Assembly: GCF_000801105.2 (NCBI RefSeq)
Contig: NC_079517.1
Span: 22,639,579 to 22,703,578, forward strand
Direction: 5' to 3'
Length of the DNA: 64,000 nt
Source of the DNA: Raphanus sativus
Lineage: Eukaryota > Streptophyta > Magnoliopsida > Brassicales > Brassicaceae
Part shown: piece after piece, positions 32,029-42,619 of the stretch
Numbering within the stretch: the first letter of the stretch is position 1
Layout of the letters: each line of letters opens with the position of its first letter
Translations under genes and position numbers: made by a program
Notes under the pieces: generated by a model
What the model saw: only the letters and a program-made list of their open reading frames with translations
The model's database searches: none
Told to the model about the DNA's origin: nothing

Positions 32029-35000
32029 GGTCTCCCCCGGTGAGGAAAGCTTCGTCCCAGAAGCTACAGGGTCGTTATCACCATGGAAACGGGACAAATG
32101 CTTCACATTAAAGACGTTATGTGTGCGCAGGTGGGGAGGAAGACGAACACGATAGGCGTTGGGGTTGATGCGTTCCAAAATCTCCACTGGACCAATCTTG
32201 CGGGAACGAAGTTTGTTATACTCACGAATAGGCAACCTGTCCTTGGTCAAATACACCCAAACCAAATCTCCCACCTGAAAAAGTACTTCACGCCTCTTGA
32301 CATCTGCAGCTTCCTTGTACTTCACAGTCGCCTGCTCCAAATTCTCCTTAGCACGACGATGTATGGACTCGAGCTCAGAGATGAAATCAACCGCTGTACC
32401 ATGATGTCGAGACTTATCTGGCAGGACTGACAAGTCTAAAGGACAGCGAGGTACTGTTTCATAAATCACCTGAAAAGGACTATAGCCCAACGTCCTATTC
32501 ACAGCATGGTTGTGAGCAAACTCAGCCTTGCCAAGATGAGAGTCCCACGACTTGATGTTGTCGCCCACAAGGCAACGCAAGAGATCACCTAACGCACGAT
32601 TAGTAACCTCAGTCTGCCCATCCGTCTGCGGGTGATACGCAGTGCTCATATCCAAACTTGTGCCAAGCTGCTTCCATAGAGATCTCCAAAAATGACTGAG
32701 AAATCTAGTATCCCTGTCCGAGACTATAGAAAGGGGAAGACCATGGAGCCTGTAAATCTCACGGAAGAACAACGTAGCAACATTGACTGCATCAGTGGTC
32801 GTTTTACAAGGTATAAAATGGGCCATTTTCGAAAAACGATCCACCACGACAAAGATCGAATCAAAACCTCTCTGAGTACGAAGTAAGCCAAGGACAAAAT
32901 CCATACTCACGTCAGTCCAAGGCTGAGTAGGAATGGGTAATGGTAAGTAAAGACCTGCATTAGTTGCTTTACCCTTACCCTGCTGACACACACGACAACG
33001 GGACACAAAACGCTCGACGTCCCTGCGCAAGGATGGCCAGAAATAAGAGTGCGAAACCAACTGAAGTGTGCGATCTCGCCCCACATGGCCCTCATTATGA
33101 AGCTCGCTCACAATCTGAAGCCTCAGACTGCAGTCAGGAACGCAAATACGCAAATCCTTAAACAAAAAGCCATCGTCCAATGTATAGTCAGAAGTAATCC
33201 CAGCAGTAACATCCGCTAATATCCGAGAGAAGAATGGATCAGTCGGATATAACTCAGCAAAAGAAGCAAAGCCGACAACAGAAGCATGCATTGTAGACAA
33301 CAATGTGTGACGCCGACTTAATGCATCTGCAACTCTATTGAACTTCCCTGGCTGGTGACAAATAGAGAACGTAAACGGCTGCAAGTAAGCAATCCAAGAA
33401 GCATGTCGAGATGAAACCTTGGCTTGGCTATCAAGATGGCGCAGAGCATCATGATCGGTGAACAGAATAAACTCGCGATGCACCAAATAGTGACGCCAGT
33501 GCTTCACGGCTTGCACAATAGCATATAATTCTACATCATAAGTAGAATAGCGACCACGAGCCCCAGCGAGCTTTTCACTGTAATACGCGATCGGTCTCCC
33601 TTTCTGGCTCAACACGGCACCGATGCCTAGTTTTGATGCATCGCAGTGCAACTCGAAGGTCGTCTCAAAGTCAGGAAGAATCAAGATAGGAGCAGTCGTG
33701 AGCTTCTCTTTAATTAACTCAAAGGCGTCTGAAGCCTCCTGAGTCCACTCGAACTTGCCATCGCGCATGCAACTAGTAATAGGAGACATGATCGTACTGA
33801 AATGGCTCACGAAAAGGCGGTAGAAGGAAGCTAATCCGTGGAAACTGCGTACCTCAGACACTGTTTTTGGGATCGGCCAAGACCGTACGGCCTCTATCTT
33901 GGACTCGTCAACAGACAGTCCTTGCGAAGACACCACATATCCTAAGAAAAGGACTTTCTCGACGCCAAACTCACACTTGTGACGAGCTGCAAAAAATTTC
34001 TCTTTGCGTAAGACCAAAAGTACCTGGCGTAGATGCTCTTCATGGTCCGAAGCAGAAGCACTGAAAATCAAAATGTCATCAAAGTAAACGACGACGAATT
34101 TTCCTATAAAAGGACGTAGAGCTTGATTCATGATTCTCATAAATGTGCTAGGGGCGTTGGACAATCCAAAAGGCATGACAAGCCACTCGAATAGCCCTTC
34201 CCTGGTTTTGAAAGCTGTCTTCCACTCATCTCCAGGTCTGATACGAATCTGGTGGTAGCCGCTTTTCAAGTCAATCTTCGAGAAAATTGTAGCAGAACCG
34301 ATTTGATCAAGTAGATCATCAAGACGAGGAATCGGGAAGCGGTATCGGACAGTAATCTTGTTGATCGCGCGGCTGTCAACACACATCCTCCACGTACCAT
34401 CTTTCTTAGGGATGAGAAGAGCCGGAACAGCACAGGGACTTAGACTTTCGCGAACATATCCCTTCTGTAACAGATCCTCTACCTGTCGTCGCAATTCCTC
34501 ATGTTCTGTCGGGCTCATTCGATAATGAGGACGATTAGGCAATGATGCCCCGGGGACAAGATCGATCTGATGCTGTATGTCACGAAGTGGAGGCAAACCC
34601 GTAGGCAGATCCGCAGGAAAGACATCGGTAAACTCTGAGAGAACCTGATCCAACGATGAGGCGGTGACAGACGCAAGGGATCGTGAAGATGATGCAGGAA
34701 AAATGGCGAAAGCAATGCCTTCCTGTTTAAGTTCTGAAACAAACGCTCCATAAGAACAAAGCATCGTCGTGTTGCGAGGTTGGTGATGGTGCTGCACTTG
34801 TGGAGGTGGTGACGGAGGTGCTGGTAGAGCATCATCACGGGATGGTAACAGAACGATCTTGTGAGTTTCCCAGTAGAAGCTATACGTGTTCAAAGCACCA
34901 TCATGAATGATCTTTCTGTCGAACTCCCAAGGACGTCCCAACAGAAGGTGGCTCACATCCATAGGCGCTATGTCACAATACGTACGATCCTTGTAGAAGT

Positions 35001-36423
35001 CTCCAATCGAGAAGGAAACCAAGACGCGGTGAGTGATACGAATGTTCACTCTCTCGTCAAGCCATCCTAGCGTGTACGGTGCTGGATGTGGCTCGCGAAC
35101 TAAACCGAGTTTGTCCACTGCATCTTCAGACATAACATTGCGGCAACTTCCTGAATCGATGACAAATGTGCACACACGACCATTAATAGTGCAAGTGGAA
35201 CGAAATATATTCGTTCGAAGCCATAGGTTATCTTGACGACGAGGAGCCGTACAAGAGCGCCTAACAACAAGCAGCTTCCCAGTGTCACCTTTGACAGGTA
35301 AGGCTGTGTCCTCTGCGTCGTCATCTTCTCCGTAAGAATCATACACAACACCATTGTCGTCTGGTTTCTCATCGGTAACCAAACCACGGCGGTTTTGATG
35401 AGGGCAAACAGCATGGCGATGACCCTGTTCACCGCAACCGAAGCACTTGATTGCTGGAAGACGAGCCGATCGTCGCAGTTGATCCTCCTGTTGAGGTTGC
35501 TTAGGATTTGCAGCAGCTCCTTGCTCAAGTTCCTTATTCTGCGCAGGAGCAGAGGACGACCCCACCTCAGACGTCCGATTGCGTGCCACAGAAGAAAACC
35601 AGTTGGAAGTCGAAGACTTCGCCTGTTGCTCAAAAGACATAGCTCGTCGCTGAGCCTCAGCAATCGTTGTTGGGTCGAATTGAGCCATGGCATTCTGCAA
35701 TTGGGTCCTAAGACCACCAATGAACCGTGACACCAGTTGTTCCTCAGTATCAAATATCTCTGTCCGAGTCAATAATAGAGCAAACTCCTCAGTGTACTCC
35801 TCTACTGATCGCGATCCTTGCTTCAAATTTTGCAGTCTGTTGTAAGTAAGGCGATCGTAATTGTGGGGAAGGAGCGCAGAGCGGAGGTGTTTCTTCAGTT
35901 TTTCCCAAGTCTGAATGGGATTGCGACCGTTGCGCAGGCGAGTAACCTTCAGTTGCTTCCACCACGATGCCGCATGACCACGGAAACGCATAGCTACCAA
36001 TGGAACTCTGCGATCTTCTGGTACTTGCTTAAAGTCAAGGATTTCCTCAACAGAGACCATCCAATCCAACAGTGCGTCCCCGCGAGTGCCATCATGAAAC
36101 TCCGGAATCTCCACTTTGAAGCCCGACTCCCATCGTTGACGCCCACGATCAAAAGCCTCATCGGGCCTGTGTCGTCGCTGATCACCAACAGGTCCAAACC
36201 CCGCAAACGGGTTGACCCTATCCTCCTCCTCAGCATCATCTTCTCGAAGGCGAGGAAGTTGACCCGTAAGTCTCTGTGCGAGCATATCACCCATCTCCAT
36301 CATAGACGCATGAATGGTAGCGTGAATGCTTTCTTGCATCGCCACGAGGGTTTGGCGAAGCTCCGTCCAGTCTGCAATTTCACGGTTAGGGATTGCAGCA
36401 TCGTTTGTCTTCTTCGGAGGCAT
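32026..36423 (-). CDS. Gypsy-1 gag-pol polyprotein
   Basis: Uninterrupted frame of 1465 residues from the ATG at 36423 (MPPKKTND), the first ATG after the primer site; upstream codons lie in the LTR. Order: Gag (about 1-320), CCHC knuckle [14 protein letters not shown] (about 326), protease IDSGSC (about 425), reverse transcriptase with FDDILIFS (about 780), RNase H, integrase HHCC ([10 protein letters not shown] to CRVCQQ, about 1115-1140) with catalytic D, D and E in [15 protein letters not shown] and GQTEVTNR. The C-terminus has the usual [16 protein letters not shown] block and no chromodomain that I can see. It runs through the polypurine tract (CCGGGGGAGACC) and stops on the LTR boundary. 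Confidence 0.95.
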   Translation of the reverse strand: MPPKKTNDAAIPNREIADWTELRQTLVAMQESIHATIHASMMEMGDMLAQRLTGQLPRLREDDAEEEDRVNPFAGFGPVGDQRRHRPDEAFDRGRQRWESGFKVEIPEFHDGTRGDALLDWMVSVEEILDFKQVPEDRRVPLVAMRFRGHAASWWKQLKVTRLRNGRNPIQTWEKLKKHLRSALLPHNYDRLTYNRLQNLKQGSRSVEEYTEEFALLLTRTEIFDTEEQLVSRFIGGLRTQLQNAMAQFDPTTIAEAQRRAMSFEQQAKSSTSNWFSSVARNRTSEVGSSSAPAQNKELEQGAAANPKQPQQEDQLRRSARLPAIKCFGCGEQGHRHAVCPHQNRRGLVTDEKPDDNGVVYDSYGEDDDAEDTALPVKGDTGKLLVVRRSCTAPRRQDNLWLRTNIFRSTCTINGRVCTFVIDSGSCRNVMSEDAVDKLGLVREPHPAPYTLGWLDERVNIRITHRVLVSFSIGDFYKDRTYCDIAPMDVSHLLLGRPWEFDRKIIHDGALNTYSFYWETHKIVLLPSRDDALPAPPSPPPQVQHHHQPRNTTMLCSYGAFVSELKQEGIAFAIFPASSSRSLASVTASSLDQVLSEFTDVFPADLPTGLPPLRDIQHQIDLVPGASLPNRPHYRMSPTEHEELRRQVEDLLQKGYVRESLSPCAVPALLIPKKDGTWRMCVDSRAINKITVRYRFPIPRLDDLLDQIGSATIFSKIDLKSGYHQIRIRPGDEWKTAFKTREGLFEWLVMPFGLSNAPSTFMRIMNQALRPFIGKFVVVYFDDILIFSASASDHEEHLRQVLLVLRKEKFFAARHKCEFGVEKVLFLGYVVSSQGLSVDESKIEAVRSWPIPKTVSEVRSFHGLASFYRLFVSHFSTIMSPITSCMRDGKFEWTQEASDAFELIKEKLTTAPILILPDFETTFELHCDASKLGIGAVLSQKGRPIAYYSEKLAGARGRYSTYDVELYAIVQAVKHWRHYLVHREFILFTDHDALRHLDSQAKVSSRHASWIAYLQPFTFSICHQPGKFNRVADALSRRHTLLSTMHASVVGFASFAELYPTDPFFSRILADVTAGITSDYTLDDGFLFKDLRICVPDCSLRLQIVSELHNEGHVGRDRTLQLVSHSYFWPSLRRDVERFVSRCRVCQQGKGKATNAGLYLPLPIPTQPWTDVSMDFVLGLLRTQRGFDSIFVVVDRFSKMAHFIPCKTTTDAVNVATLFFREIYRLHGLPLSIVSDRDTRFLSHFWRSLWKQLGTSLDMSTAYHPQTDGQTEVTNRALGDLLRCLVGDNIKSWDSHLGKAEFAHNHAVNRTLGYSPFQVIYETVPRCPLDLSVLPDKSRHHGTAVDFISELESIHRRAKENLEQATVKYKEAADVKRREVLFQVGDLVWVYLTKDRLPIREYNKLRSRKIGPVEILERINPNAYRVRLPPHLRTHNVFNVKHLSRFHGDNDPVASGTKLSSPGET

Positions 36424-36472
36424 TGTCACGAGATGAATTGGATTCCCAGAACGTACTGTATCTGATACCAAC

Positions 36473-36842
36473 TGATAGAGATGCGGAAGCTTAATAACGA
36501 AATCAAACTCAAACTCTCCAGGAGAATTCGAATTCAAAGCCGGATCTTGTTCTTGACGAAACAGTCGACAAAACAAAGGGGTTTAAGAGTTCTCCTCTTC
36601 AAGCTCAAAGAAGCTCAGGTTGCAAAAGCAATAGATTAATTCCACGTAGTGATTACAATAGATCCCTAGGGTAATATATACACCAACTAAATAGATACAG
36701 ATAACTCCCAATCGTAACTGAAATAAACCATCCTTATCTTTAATAAAACAAAACCGAAATAAAAATAACAAATGTCTTCCTTGCTATCCACGTAAGACGA
36801 GCAGTGTGCAAGTCTTCAACGGTCATAAGATGCGCTGCATCA
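36473..36842 (-). repeat. 5' LTR of gypsy-1
   Basis: 370 bp, two substitutions from the partner LTR, by reading. Confidence 0.95.
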
Positions 36843-37370
36843 ACTACCCATCCTAGTCCCGCCATTGTTCCACTTTGGAGACCAAACAGCATCTGATCGA
36901 ATCACTGTCGAGCCCGGAGGTGGTTGGCTCTGTTTCAGGGGTCGCGATGGTCTGTTAACAGGCTCCTGTTTCTGGTTAGATTCCCATTCCTGCGCCAGTT
37001 GTATCGCCATAGACAGTGTATCTTCGGGAGAGCATGAGAAACCTTCAAACACAAATTTGTTGCGGGCTTTCCAAAGGTTCCAGAGTATCCAGGGAGCCAA
37101 CGATTTGGAGGTGATTCCCGCTGGTGGTAAACATTGGTTGGAGCAGATCGAAGGCCACGAGTCAGCTAAATATATCATTCCGCTGATTTTCACTTCAGAC
37201 ACGAAGGGGGCGAGACGCCAGACCTTCCTTGCATACTGACATTGGAAAAATAGATGAGTAATAGATTCTGAGGCTCCACACCTTTTACAACTTGGATCAG
37301 CCGGGACGTGTCGATCTGTGAGTCTTTCCCCACCGGAAATGCCCCTTAAGCAGTTTCCACGCAAATGTCT
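36843..37370 (-). pseudogene. LINE relic, 5' part (zf-RVT to start of RNase H)
   Basis: Minus frame 36840-37364 has the plant LINE C-terminal zinc-binding block (CKRCGASESITHLFFQC), then WILWNLWKARNKFVFEG and the start of RNase H (RSDAVWSPKWN). A frameshift precedes the gypsy-1 insertion point. It is cut off at about 37370, so only the last quarter of ORF2 remains. Confidence 0.8.
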
Positions 37371-37550
37371 TAAAAATTGATTTTAAATGTAAAAATATAC
37401 TTCAAACTCAATAAAATGCAAAAAAATAATGAAACTAAAACAATTTTTATGACCTAACAAAAAAACTGTAATCACTATGCAGAGGTGGAACCAAATGAAA
37501 ATGCAAAACCGAGATTTTAAAAAAATTAGGGACAAATACTTGTTGAAAGC

Positions 37551-37613
<63 letters not shown>

Positions 37614-38141
37614 TATAAGAAAACTCATAAATTTATGACTAAAAATTATATGATTCAAATTAAAATAAAGCATTTATTCGTGATTTATAATAATTTAAAT
37701 GATTTCATACTAAATTGTGAAAATAAAAATAAATTAAATGTATAAAAAAATTATCCTATTAATTATTTTTACATTTCATAAATAATTGAAACTATATATT
37801 TGAAAATATATGATATATCTCTAATACAAAAACTATGCATAAGTTGACAAAAAAATGCATAAAGATAATTTATGGTATTGGTTTTATTATTAATATATTT
37901 ATATTCTGTCTATTTTAATATATTTAATTTTGAATTTATATAAAAACATAAAACATAATTATTTATTTATAGCATTGCATTGTTTTAAACAAAAGCATAT
38001 TTCTAAAACAAAATCATGTTTTTAAATAAGAAATTTTAGAAACTTTTTGAAAGCAATATTTCACGAGCTTTGTTCCAATTTCAATTACCAAAGCAAAAAA
38101 CTGACTCAGATGAAGCTTCTTTGTAACCTAGTTATTATATA
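37371..38141. other. AT-rich intergenic DNA with TA microsatellite
   Basis: Noncoding. A near-perfect (TA)n tract of about 57 bp lies at 37552-37608. Confidence 0.7.
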
Positions 38142-38379
38142 CTCCATCTGTTTCATTTTACTTGTCGTTCTAGGTTTATGCACACAGATTAAGAAAACAT
38201 ATGATTTTATATATTTTCAAGATAAAACACAATTACATATATATCTAACCACATTTCAACCAATAGAAAAATAAAATGGAGAACTTATTTAATAAATTTT
38301 ACATTGAAACTCTAAAATGACACTTATTTTGAAACGAAATTTTTTCCCTACAATGACAATTAAATCGAAACGGAGGGAG
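38142..38379. mobile_element. Stowaway-like MITE
   Basis: 238 bp, TA duplication (38140-38141, 38380-38381), termini CTCCATCTGTTTCATTTTAC and AATCGAAACGGAGGGAG as inverted repeats. Related to 26322-26571. Confidence 0.9.
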
Positions 38380-38659
38380 TAATAGTTTAAATATATTATA
38401 CTTGTATTGTATATCCAGCTTGTGTATATCCAAATAGAATTAAAAACCAAAATCGAGTATTAAACTAATAATATAGAAGGTAATAAACACTAGGGCATTC
38501 TCTACATTTGCTATCTTATATATAAAGTTTGGTTCTTCAAAGTTGCTAATTGACATTTTGGGACATATGTAAATATTTTTTCTAAGACTGTGACATGATA
38601 TAATTTCTTTTTGTTCAGAATTTACAAAAAGATTTAGGAAAAAAAATATTTGTACAAAA
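38380..38659. other. AT-rich intergenic DNA
   Basis: Nothing recognised. Confidence 0.5.
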
Positions 38660-39240
38660 TATCTCTTTTCCCACTGAATTTCATTGATAAAAAAGAAATG
38701 ATACAAGATTGAAACACTAAAGCCGACGGAACACATACACTTCTCCGGAAACTAAACCCACAATGGGGGACCAAGAGCCCAAAACATACAGGCTACATAC
38801 CAAAAAAGAAACATAGAACAAATCATAACACTCCTTAAGCAAACCCATAAACAAACACTCAAAAGATACAAGAGTAAAACTTAAAGAGACGATGACTAGC
38901 CGGAAGTCTTGCAATGAACTAAGCAAGACAACACGTAACATAGAAGACTTATCCGTGAAGAGCCAAGACCTCATCTGAACCACAAGTTCACGGTGAAAAC
39001 ACCCAAACCACAACGATCTCATCTGAACCTCATGTTCACGATGAAAACCAACGAACCACTACTCCTGTACTAAGGCAGAAACCATGAAGAAACAGTCTAG
39101 AAGGAAAGCCTCACTCAAACGCACCTTCATATGAAACCGTTCGCGCCTCAGCCTCATTATATTGCTTCACTACAAGAAGCCCCCGAGAACTAATAGAGAG
39201 CTAAAGCATACCAGGAACAACACTTATTAAAAGGGCGGAA
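38660..39240 (-). mobile_element. Probable LINE 3' region fragment
   Basis: Less AT-rich than its surroundings. On the minus strand it ends in a TTTTTTATCAATGAAATTC-type tail like many plant LINE/SINE 3' ends, and contains an imperfect direct repeat of GATGAGATCGTTGTGGTTTG / GATGAGGTCTTGGCTC (about 38960-39040). The frame 38717-39022 has no recognisable domain. Assignment is tentative. Confidence 0.35.
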
Positions 39241-39666
39241 AGCTAATCGAAAATATGATATAATTCTTTTTTGTTTAAGATTTAAAAGAGATTTAGAAAA
39301 GAAAAATTATCATTACAAAAATAGTCTTTTAAGATTCGTTCTCCTTAGGATTTTAGAAAATAAAAATTACTACTACATACGGTCTTTTCTAATAGATAAT
39401 TTGGCGTTAGAAATTATAAACAAAAAATATTAATTGTTTCACCCAAAACGATTGTGACATGTGTCAATTTAAAAAATAGGTTGGGAACGTGTCAATAAAA
39501 ACCTGTCATTATATGAAAATAATTTGTTTTCTTAAAATTTCTATAAAAAAGAGATTTGTAAAATATTTTTTCCTTTTAATCTGAACCAAATAAGATTTCT
39601 TTTTTTTTCTTTTTAAATCCTGACTAGGGAAAATTCAATGGTGTTTTTTACTTAAAATTTTTAATG
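39241..39666. other. Degenerate AT-rich repeat, left of Athila-like element
   Basis: Units of about 60-70 bp around TTAGAAAAGAAAAATTA and AATTTCTATAAAAAAGAG. Similar units resume at 46253 on the other side of the insertion. No gene. Confidence 0.4.
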
Positions 39667-39671
39667 ATAAA

Positions 39672-40867
39672 TGATATTCGTGTTCACGCACACCAATTAA
39701 CCTAATGTGCACACTACCACAATCGAATGGTATGTCGATGTAGCACTTTAGGATCGAATCCACAGAGACCAACTCTTACACTTTATTTCTATAGGATCAA
39801 TATTAAGCTAAAACAATATGGGGGTTTTGAGTTTTGTAACGTGCAAAGCAAGTAAATAAATGCAAAAAGTAAATTCAATTTAAAGAGAAGCCAGTCTAGG
39901 GTTACTTCATCGGGTGCTAAAACTTGTGAGCTAAACAATTATTCAAGTGCTAATAAGAACAGTCTAGAACTCGGATCACTCAAGTAGAACAGTCCACTGT
40001 CGTGGTACTACTCACTATGCTGATCGATCTCACCGTCTAACTGTCGTTGAGGTGAGAGGCGATCGCAAGCAATAGAGATCAAGTCCGATAGGTTCACAAA
40101 ACACCCTAATATCTACTTTCGCTGATTAGGGATGCAATGCTCATTCAAAACAGATCTAGCAACCTAAGCACTTTTGATGATCAGATTAAACCTATGATCT
40201 AACATTAAGCGGCCAGTTTAATGCAAGCAATAAGAACAGTTATGAATGAAGACAATCAATGGATTCACTTATCTATGTTTAGCTCACGAAATCAACACCC
40301 TAGAACCCTAGACAAGCTAGCCGACTACTCAGCCATGAACATAGAAAACACAGAGTTCATAGATGAATAATACTGCATAAATATAACAGAAACAAAGAGA
40401 GGGTTCAGGATGATCTTCTCTAAAACGAGAGAGAGAGAGATCCTTCTCCCTTTACAAGGTATGAAATCACAAAGTAAAAAGCTCTAGAGTCTGTTTCTCT
40501 ATGAAAAGTAGCGTAGAATCATGTAGAAAAATAGAAAAAGAAGTTATATCAAAAGCCACAGGCGGCCAGAGAGAAAAAAGGATAATTAGGGCAAATCCCG
40601 AGATGTTGTATTTTCCTTATTCGTCGGGAACAATCGCGGGATCACTCCGTCTGCTTGTTCCGCTTGATCGGGAACAGTCATCAGACTGTTCTGCGTGAAA
40701 ATCACCAAACTGCACTGTTTTCTGCTTCTTTTGTTCCAGCAGGTCCATCTCCCATCCAGTGCAACTCCAGACCTGTAATGACTCGAAAAGGACTAGAAAG
40801 ACTCGATAAAGACTTGAAAACCAATTAGAAAACATATATACAATGATGTATAAAACACCATATATCA
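39672..40867 (-). repeat. 3' LTR of Athila-like element
   Basis: 1196 bp, TG...CA. It contains a short GA microsatellite (about 40428-40439). Small frames such as 40501-40698 recur in the other LTR and are not genes. Confidence 0.95.
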
Positions 40868-41509
40868 ATTCCCCCAGACTTAGATCCTTGTTTGTCCTCG
40901 AACAAGACCAAGTATCAAGAACATGGAGAAAGGTTTGAAAGTGTGGGAACTCTCCTATTCTCAGCAACCATACCTTAACCACGAATCTCTGAACCATACA
41001 AGCAGTAAAACTATGACAACACACCCTTACCAGAACCCCACTGACTGCTGTTCGAAAATCGGCTCCATACTCTACATCTCAAACCTGAAAAAGCAACACT
41101 ATCGAGACAGAACTCCTTACATTCATTTAAGAGCAGCGTGAGCTTCTCATCACAAGCACTATTCAGGGTAGACGGGCTAGGTGTGGAACATGCTAATTTT
41201 ATGGTGGAGCTAAAGAGTGTTTAGGGGCTACCAACTTTTCGTAGTGGATGCAGGATATCGCGCAAAATAGTCGTGAGAGGACGGCTCCATTGATGTCCAC
41301 AGTCCCTTACTCGTTTTGCTATCTCAGGAGCGATTGTTCTTCTCGTTCGGGAACAATCATCAGACTGCTCCGCTCATCTGTCTGCTCCTCATCCCTTCAT
41401 ATTGATACCTACTCTTCTGCTCGACCTTCCCAATGGCTCATGTATCCTGAATTCTTCTCCTTCTTCATCACCATATGCTAAATAAAATGAAAGATAGATT
41501 TTTTTTTTT

Positions 41510-41545
<36 letters not shown>

Positions 41546-42619
41546 GTACAAAAAGAGATGGTGAGGTGACGAAGAAGGAGGTAACATGTGATGTCAAGGA
41601 TGCCACTGGTGGTTTTGATTCAAATCATTCTGGTTCTCCACCCATGTTCTTGAACAGCTCGTTGGTTATGGAGCGGTTTGCTCCCTTAATCTGCTTGTTC
41701 TCCTTCTGACTGAATCTGCGCAGCAGTAACGAGTAAGAGGCTGCGTCGATCCTTTCCTCTCCGACCTTTTTGCACATATCTGCACATAGAACACTGAAAA
41801 ACAAATGCATGAAGGCGGAATAAAGGCTAAGGCGCAGGGTGGGAACTAGCTAAAGATGAGCTAGCCACTCAGGAACAACAAGATGGATAGAAAGAATAAG
41901 AAGTCCTGAGTGTAGTTCTCGTTTCCCTGATCTAGTGCCCATAACAAGAAGAATTTCAGTCCAGATTAGGTTCAAGTTATTTGGAGTTAAGTCTACCCAG
42001 TGTAACCTGATCGGCTGAGAACTTCTGGAGAATCAAGTGAGATATGTCAGGGTGTTCCGGGTCCACATGTGTGTCTTTCGCCACTGCTAAGGTCACTGAA
42101 TAAGACAACTAAAGCACGAGGTGGTTAGTGATCAACACAGAATAAGGTCCTAATTCCCACAAAACTTTGACTGACTCGATCCTAAAAACTGACTCAGACT
42201 GACTCAAAAGATAAACAAAAGAAAGAAACGAGTTAGTAAACGACGAAGACCCTCCCCCAGACTTACTTCACAACGTCTCGGTGTGAAAATAAATCAGAGA
42301 GAAGGTGAAAACCAGAATATACAAATTTTTTTGGTCGAGATACTTACCTGGAGCGGGTGCTCCGAAAAATTCTGGGTGTTCTGTCGCCAGATTTTCACCT
42401 GGGCGGTTGTTCTTGGCTCCTGCAGAACAGGGAGCTCCGTTTCTGCAACCCAGAATTTTTCGAAGTATCTCGAATTTTTCTGCTTTTTGACCTGAAACTC
42501 AATAAACTAAAACGAAAATAAGCAAACAAAAACAAAACCAAGTTATATTTACACTTACCAGTGGGTTGCCTCCCACCAAGCGCTTGGTTAAAGTCACTAG
42601 CTTGACTTGGTGACAGGGA
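40868..42619 (-). other. Noncoding 3' interior of Athila-like element
   Basis: 1.75 kb lying after gag-protease in element sense, where pol would be expected. No RT or integrase trace is seen. It contains a 40-nt T-rich tract (41500-41542) and a strong hairpin (42335-42473). Confidence 0.7.
42335..42473 (-). repeat. Strong two-step hairpin in Athila-like element
   Basis: The outer stem TCGAGATACTT (42335-42345) pairs with 42463-42473, and the inner stem CGAAAAATTCTGGGT (42363-42377) with 42448-42462. The right arms are contiguous, so there are 26 perfect pairs with a 17-nt one-sided bulge. A further 6-bp stem (GTTCTG/CAGAAC) is in the loop. Confidence 0.85.

Larger units (their letters stand above)
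31654..36847 (-). mobile_element. Gypsy-1: intact Ty3/gypsy element inside a LINE relic
   Basis: Element 31659-36842 with 370-bp LTRs (31659-32028; 36473-36842) that differ at two positions, and a 5-bp duplication ACTAC (31654-31658, 36843-36847). A primer site matching tRNA-Met (TGGTATCAGATACAG on minus; plus 36456-36470) follows the 5' LTR. One continuous polyprotein frame runs to the edge of the 3' LTR. It inserted into the RNase H part of a LINE relic. Recent and potentially autonomous. Confidence 0.95.

Noticed and set aside
35100..36465. Antisense frames over gypsy-1 (35100-35753, 35818-36465)
   Set aside because: Shadows of the polyprotein in other registers, without domains.
36424..36576. 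Upstream 51 codons of the gypsy-1 frame
   Set aside because: They lie before or within the primer-site and LTR region; the first usable ATG in element RNA is at 36423.
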